From Cacajao melanocephalus (taxonomy: Eukaryota; Chordata; Mammalia; Primates; Pitheciidae): a DNA stretch of 64,000 nt. The notes under the pieces are model-generated. The model had not been told where the DNA came from, did not search any database, and saw only the letters and a program-made list of their open reading frames with translations. The translations under genes and the position numbers were made by a program. Position 1 is the first letter of the stretch; each line of letters starts with the position of its first letter. Of this stretch, positions 51,436 through 64,000 are shown piece after piece. The stretch covers positions 27,346 to 91,345 of the forward strand of contig CAUYLG010041305.1 of assembly GCA_963573385.1 (NCBI GenBank), in the 5' to 3' direction.

Positions 51436-52216
51436 CTGTTCTTACGTGAGTAAAGGATGCCCAAGGCATGGGATAGAAGTCGGACTACGATGCATCTTTC
51501 CACCTCATGTTTTAGTTGTAATTTTACTAACGTTCCTTGGCTGTGGAGTGTCGGAGCATGCAAGTAATCCCACGCATTTCTGTGGCCTCCTTAACTCCAA
51601 ACCGCAGAACCTTCACAGCCTCACTTCTCTCTCTCCAGGCCATCCTTGGGAGTGGGCGAGGGGCGGGGAGGGGCAGCCTGTTGAACAGTTGGAGGAGAAA
51701 GGCCTAGACTGCTGTCGGGGCCCAGACGTCCAGCCCCCCTGGGTTCTCTCCCAGTGAATCGTAAACGTCCTCCCTTCAGAAGGACGAGGGGCTTCGCCAT
51801 CTCCTTACCAGGGTTCTTCACCTTCCAGAGTCTATTGGCGTACCCTCTTTTTCCCTTCCAAAAGTAGAGGTGACGTGGCCATATTGTACCTGTGCTTTCT
51901 CATCATCCTTCTCAGACTCCCATGTGTCCAGTCCCAAGCTGAACTTGGCAGTACGGTGGCTTTTTAAGGCTTCTCAAGGTGCTGTTTTGCTCTCAGGGAT
52001 GCACCTGCACAGCCGGTGGGCACTCGTACTGGGGCCTGCTAGGCAGGGTGACTGGGAGTCCCCAGGGACAGCAGAGAGTGCCTCTCAGCAGGACTGTCCC
52101 TGGCAGGCCCTGGATACCCACCTGGAAATTCTGCTGCTGACCATTTGGGCAGCTGGGACACTGGTGTCCTTCCTGTCCTCAGGCCTCTGGGTTGTGATGG
52201 GTGGGCAGCGTCTTTA

Positions 52217-52320
52217 GTTCTGAACCCCGGCTATGCCACCACTCATTAAGTGGCTTTGGAAGGTTATCTAACTTCAGGCAGCCACCGTTCCCCTAACTGT
52301 AAAGTGTGTCATTAGAATAC
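52217..52320 (+). repeat. MIR fragment
   Basis: GAACCCCGGCTATGCCACC with TTCCCCTAACTGTAAAGTG. Confidence 0.6.
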
Positions 52321-52594
52321 TTAGTTCTAGGGTGGTTTCCAGGAGTGAGTTGCTGTAATAGATGTAAAACGAGGTGCCTTGCAGGTCTGCCTCAGTGTAG
52401 GGAACCTTGATTTAAAAACTCACAGGGAGGCTGTGGCAGGTGGGACTCGGGAGCCCGTGACCTGCGGAGGTCTGCGAAGCCCCGGGCTTGTTTGCTCGGT
52501 GTTGCTAGCATGCATGCTTCCTTAGGAAGAGGGTCCACAGCTTCCTTCAGATTCTCAAGACAGCCGAGAGTTAAGGACCACAGCTCTAGAGCAA

Positions 52595-52812
52595 GGTCTC
52601 TCAGCGCCAGCCCTCCTGACCTTTGGGGCCAGTTTGCTCTTTGCTGTGGGGCTGCCCTGTGCATTGCGGGATATGTGGCAGCGTCTCTGGCTTTTACCCG
52701 CGAGACGCCGTTAGCACAGACGCCATTCCTCCACAGCTGAGACAACCAAACGTGTCTCCAGGGCGGGGACACGGGACGCAAAATTGTCCCTAGTTGAGAA
52801 CCATCGCTCTAG
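52595..52812. mobile_element. MER20-like hAT relic
   Basis: GGGCTGCCCTGTGCATTGCGG and CGCAAAATTGTCCCTAGTTG followed by GAGAACCATCGCT match a MER20-type element. Confidence 0.75.
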
Positions 52813-54453
52813 ATGCATCTTAGCACCTAGTGAGAGAACAGATATGTGATACCCTCTTTCCTTATAATCTTTCTTTTTTTTAAATTTAGTGTATTTTCTG
52901 TTTATATTTAATATATCCAGATTAAGTATGTTGCTCTTGTACCCGTGAACTCTTTAAACTGGGATAGACCTTGAAATGGGTGTCTAGGAACTCTTTGAAC
53001 ATGTATTGGCAGCGTGTGCCTTTTTTTTCCTTTTAAGTGGATTTGAAATTGCTCGTTTATAAATCCCTTTCCAGCCTCTCTGGCTAAGACTGTCCCATGA
53101 GAAGTTATTTCCAAGGACTGTTTGGAAATGGCAGACTCCGCGCCCACACCACAGGCCGCTCCCTCACCCGCTGCCTCCCGCCTCGGCTTGCCCACGTTCC
53201 CCTCTTCTGTCTTGACTTCCTGAGCTGCTGGCTCCTGGCAGCCTCGACTCCCGTGTCTTTGCTCCCCAGGGCAGCCTGGGTCCTGAAGGGCTTCTTTCCT
53301 ACCCAGCAAGCACAGCCTTGGTAAACCAGTCGTGACTTCCCGAGCATCCATTTGTGCAGGAAGGCTCCTGCCTCCCAGTGCCCGAGAACCTCTTTGAAGT
53401 CCCTCCTTTGAGCATGGAATATTTATTTGCGTGGCCATGCGCATCTGGGTGCCTTCGTCGTCTGCGGAATGGGGCTAGTGCTGCCAGCCTCACGGGCCGT
53501 GTGCTAGCGTGGTGTCACGTGCGGTGTCAGTAAGTGTTCCCAGGGTGAAAGTGTCCCTCTGTGAAATAAGTCAGGCAAGGACATGGTGGCGTACGACAGG
53601 GTCCGTGATGCCCCTCAGCAAAAACACTTCTTCACTAAGTTTCCTGAGCACGCTTGGCTTAGGGACACTTCTCTGTAGAGCAGCTGTGACACCTTCAGGT
53701 CGCAGGGACACACTCCGGTGGCATTACAGAGCTCGCATGGTGTCACCTGAGTCCTGGGGTTTGGCGTCATCGAGAAGACGGGCTCCCCTGCGTCAGACAT
53801 CCGTGTAGACTGACTGTGTTCTTAAATCACACCTCTCCAACCTGATTCCGTCTCCCTAACCCAGCAGCTTCTCACAGTTGCTGGCGGAATATAGAAAACC
53901 TCGGTCAGGGGGTGATGGTCGCGTCGGCCGCTTACCTCTGTGTGCTGCTTTCATTTCCCTTTGCTTTTCTCTTGCTGCGGGCCCTGGGCCTGGTTTGATG
54001 TGATCTAATTCTGCCTGAGCGCGTGTCTTCCCTGTTCCCAAGAGTGTGCATCTGGCATAGGATCAGCACACGTGGCCCCACTTCGATGCTTACCTTGCCA
54101 TGTTTCTCCTAAAATGAGAAGGTGTTGAATTTTGGGGTTGACATCAGTTGATTAAAATAAAAGCCTTGTCCCCAGACTTCCTTTGCACATACTATGGTGT
54201 GAATTTTACTTTAAAAAAATGGTTGGTTTCTTAACTTGGTGCCCTTCTGGGCGTGGTAGGGTTTGGCTACTGTTTTGTGGTAGGGTTAAGGTTAGGGCAG
54301 CTCCCAAAGTTCCCGCTGCAGTCCACCTGGAGGCCCGGGCCCTGCTGGGGTTCACGCTGAGCACTTTGGGGGTGGTAAGCAGCCATTGTCCTGGACTTCC
54401 ATCCTAAGCCTCTCTTCTCGTTGTCCCCTTCTTCCCCTCCCGGTCTCCTGCAG

Positions 54454-54672
54454 GTTCTGCCACCCTGCACCACTGGCAGCAGTTGGCCCAACCTCACCTT
54501 GGGGGCATCCTGGACCCCCGGCCCGGTGTGGTCACCAAGGGCTTCCGGACGCTGGATGTTGACCTGGACGAAGTGTACTGCCTTAACGACTTTGAAGAAG
54601 ATGACACAGGTGACCACATTTCTCTCCCACGCCTAGCTACCTCCACGCCAGTTCAGAACCCAGAGACCTCAG
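54454..54672 (+). CDS. TRAK1: TRAK1 coding exon: Milton region (HHWQQLAQPHLGGILDPRPG)
   Basis: The acceptor is CGGTCTCCTGCAG and the donor GTGAGA at 54673. GT completes Gly, then 72 codons run from SATLHHWQQLAQPHLGG to VQNPETS, plus a G that joins CA of the exon at 63934 to make Ala. HWQQLAQP.LG.ILDPRPGV.TKGF is shared with TRAK2, so this is the conserved end of the Milton domain. The acidic DVDLDEVYCLNDFEEDD segment follows. The donor is optional: reading through gives a short isoform. Asn stands in PVQNPETS where human has His, as I remember it. Confidence 0.95.
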
Positions 54673-54941
54673 GTGAGAGGTCCCGAGCACGTGTGACTGT
54701 CTCAGGCAGCAGAAGTTACCCGAGCCGGCCTCAGGCTTCCCCAGAGGAGATGCAGGAGCCGCCAGCGGCCACGGAGGAGGAGGAGGAGGAGGAGGAGGAG
54801 GGGTCTGGTGAGGGCACCATGATAAGTCCTGTAAACTTGGCACCTTTCCCGGAGGCAGAGTTTTGGGCCATTCTCACCTCTGTTCCGGGCACCATCCGTA
54901 GTGGCTCTCTGTCTGTAGCTTCCGCTCGTCTGTGTGGGTGA
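54673..54941 (+). CDS. TRAK1: TRAK1 alternative C-terminal tail (short isoform) with Glu9 run
   Basis: When the 54673 donor is not used, the frame stays open for 89 codons from GERSRARVTVSGSRSYPSR to SVASARLCG, with TGA at 54939-54941. It carries nine consecutive GAG codons (54774-54800). I recognise this as the C-terminus of the short TRAK1 isoform. With the MSLRDKG start, the predicted protein is 685 residues, close to the 688 I recall for that human isoform; differing Glu-run length could account for the gap. It lacks the downstream region, including the conserved CRILHPSD segment. The tail is acidic, Pro/Ser-rich and probably disordered. Confidence 0.8.
54774..54800 (+). repeat. TRAK1: Coding (GAG)9 trinucleotide repeat
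   Basis: Nine perfect GAG units encode a Glu run in the alternative C-terminal tail, followed by GGG. Pure trinucleotide runs of this kind often vary in length between individuals and species without shifting frame. Confidence 0.9.
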
Positions 54942-54943
54942 TG

Positions 54944-54949
54944 ATTAAA
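54944..54949 (+). promoter_or_regulatory. TRAK1: Candidate polyadenylation signal ATTAAA for the short isoform
   Basis: ATTAAA begins two bases after the TGA at 54939-54941 and is followed by GTGCGGTTCTGTTTTTTAAT, a GT/T-rich stretch suited to a downstream element. This would give a very short 3' UTR. Later ATTAAA (near 55270) and AATAAA (near 55420) could serve instead. Confidence 0.45.
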
Positions 54950-63933
<8,984 letters not shown>

Positions 63934-64000
63934 CACACCATCCTGGGAAGTGCATGTCTCAGACCAACTCCACCTTCACCTTCACCACCTGTCGCATCCT
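63934..64000 (+). CDS. TRAK1: TRAK1 coding exon, cut by window end (CRIL)
   Basis: The acceptor is GTTCCTCCCAATGTAG. CA completes Ala, then HHPGKCMSQTNSTFTFTTCR is encoded up to the window edge. NPGKC.S.TNSTFTFTTCRIL is also in TRAK2, so the identification is firm. The exon is reached by splicing from 54672 and is specific to the long isoforms, whose downstream segment includes the O-GlcNAc transferase interaction region and the conserved C-terminus (family knowledge). The 3' end lies outside the window. Confidence 0.93.

Larger units (their letters stand above)
47773..54453 (+). other. TRAK1: TRAK1 intron remainder, Alu-poor
   Basis: It contains one antisense Alu (49420-49712), MIR copies (49845-50010, 51250-51435, 52217-52320) and a MER20-like relic (52595-52812). 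No repeat was recognised at 47773-49415. Elsewhere it is unique with no exon I can support. Confidence 0.7.

Overview
The window is nuclear DNA from a primate, almost certainly a simian. About three dozen Alu copies (mostly S-like or older), MIR, L1, Tigger/MER2 and MER5/MER20 remnants sit in introns around short GT-AG exons. Nothing in it is prokaryotic, viral or plasmid.

The whole window is one gene on the + strand, the 3' two thirds of TRAK1 (trafficking kinesin protein 1, Milton/OIP106 family). I identified it by translating each exon and checking that every junction keeps frame. An alternative first coding exon (5764-5875) with a GC-rich upstream block supplies the short N-terminus. Twelve internal coding exons follow at 21498-21574, 29487-29603, 32764-32864, 33727-33835, 36271-36349, 37614-37744, 38306-38380, 39243-39380, 43922-43998, 45550-45786, 47307-47623 and 54454-54672. 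A thirteenth exon starts at 63934 and is cut by the window end. Together they give 596 complete codons before the final partial exon. The exons encoding the longer canonical N-terminus were not found and presumably lie upstream; the C-terminal third of the long isoform lies downstream.

TRAK1 is a mitochondrial motor adaptor. It links kinesin-1 (KIF5) and dynein/dynactin to Miro GTPases on the outer mitochondrial membrane and binds O-GlcNAc transferase. The exons between 21.5 and 39.4 kb encode the HAP1_N-type coiled coil, including a CC1-box-like AARIG. The 43.9 kb exon carries a Spindly-like LAAEI, and 45.5-54.7 kb encodes the Milton/TRAK region. Reading through the donor at 54673 gives an 89-codon acidic tail, a stop and an ATTAAA signal; this looks like the known short isoform (685 residues here). 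A second read-through, at the 47624 donor, gives a 49-codon tail with an AATAAA 1.2 kb downstream; I do not recognise it as described.

The introns are otherwise repeat-filled. Items worth a second look are a 30-bp minisatellite whose every unit contains a consensus splice donor, an inverted template-switch-like insertion inside an Alu, an 18-bp perfect palindrome, nested Alus, inverted Alu pairs around two exons, a cryptic exon-like segment near 5 kb, and a sharp fall in Alu density after 47 kb. I found no second gene, tRNA, rRNA or CRISPR array, and no new multi-gene system.
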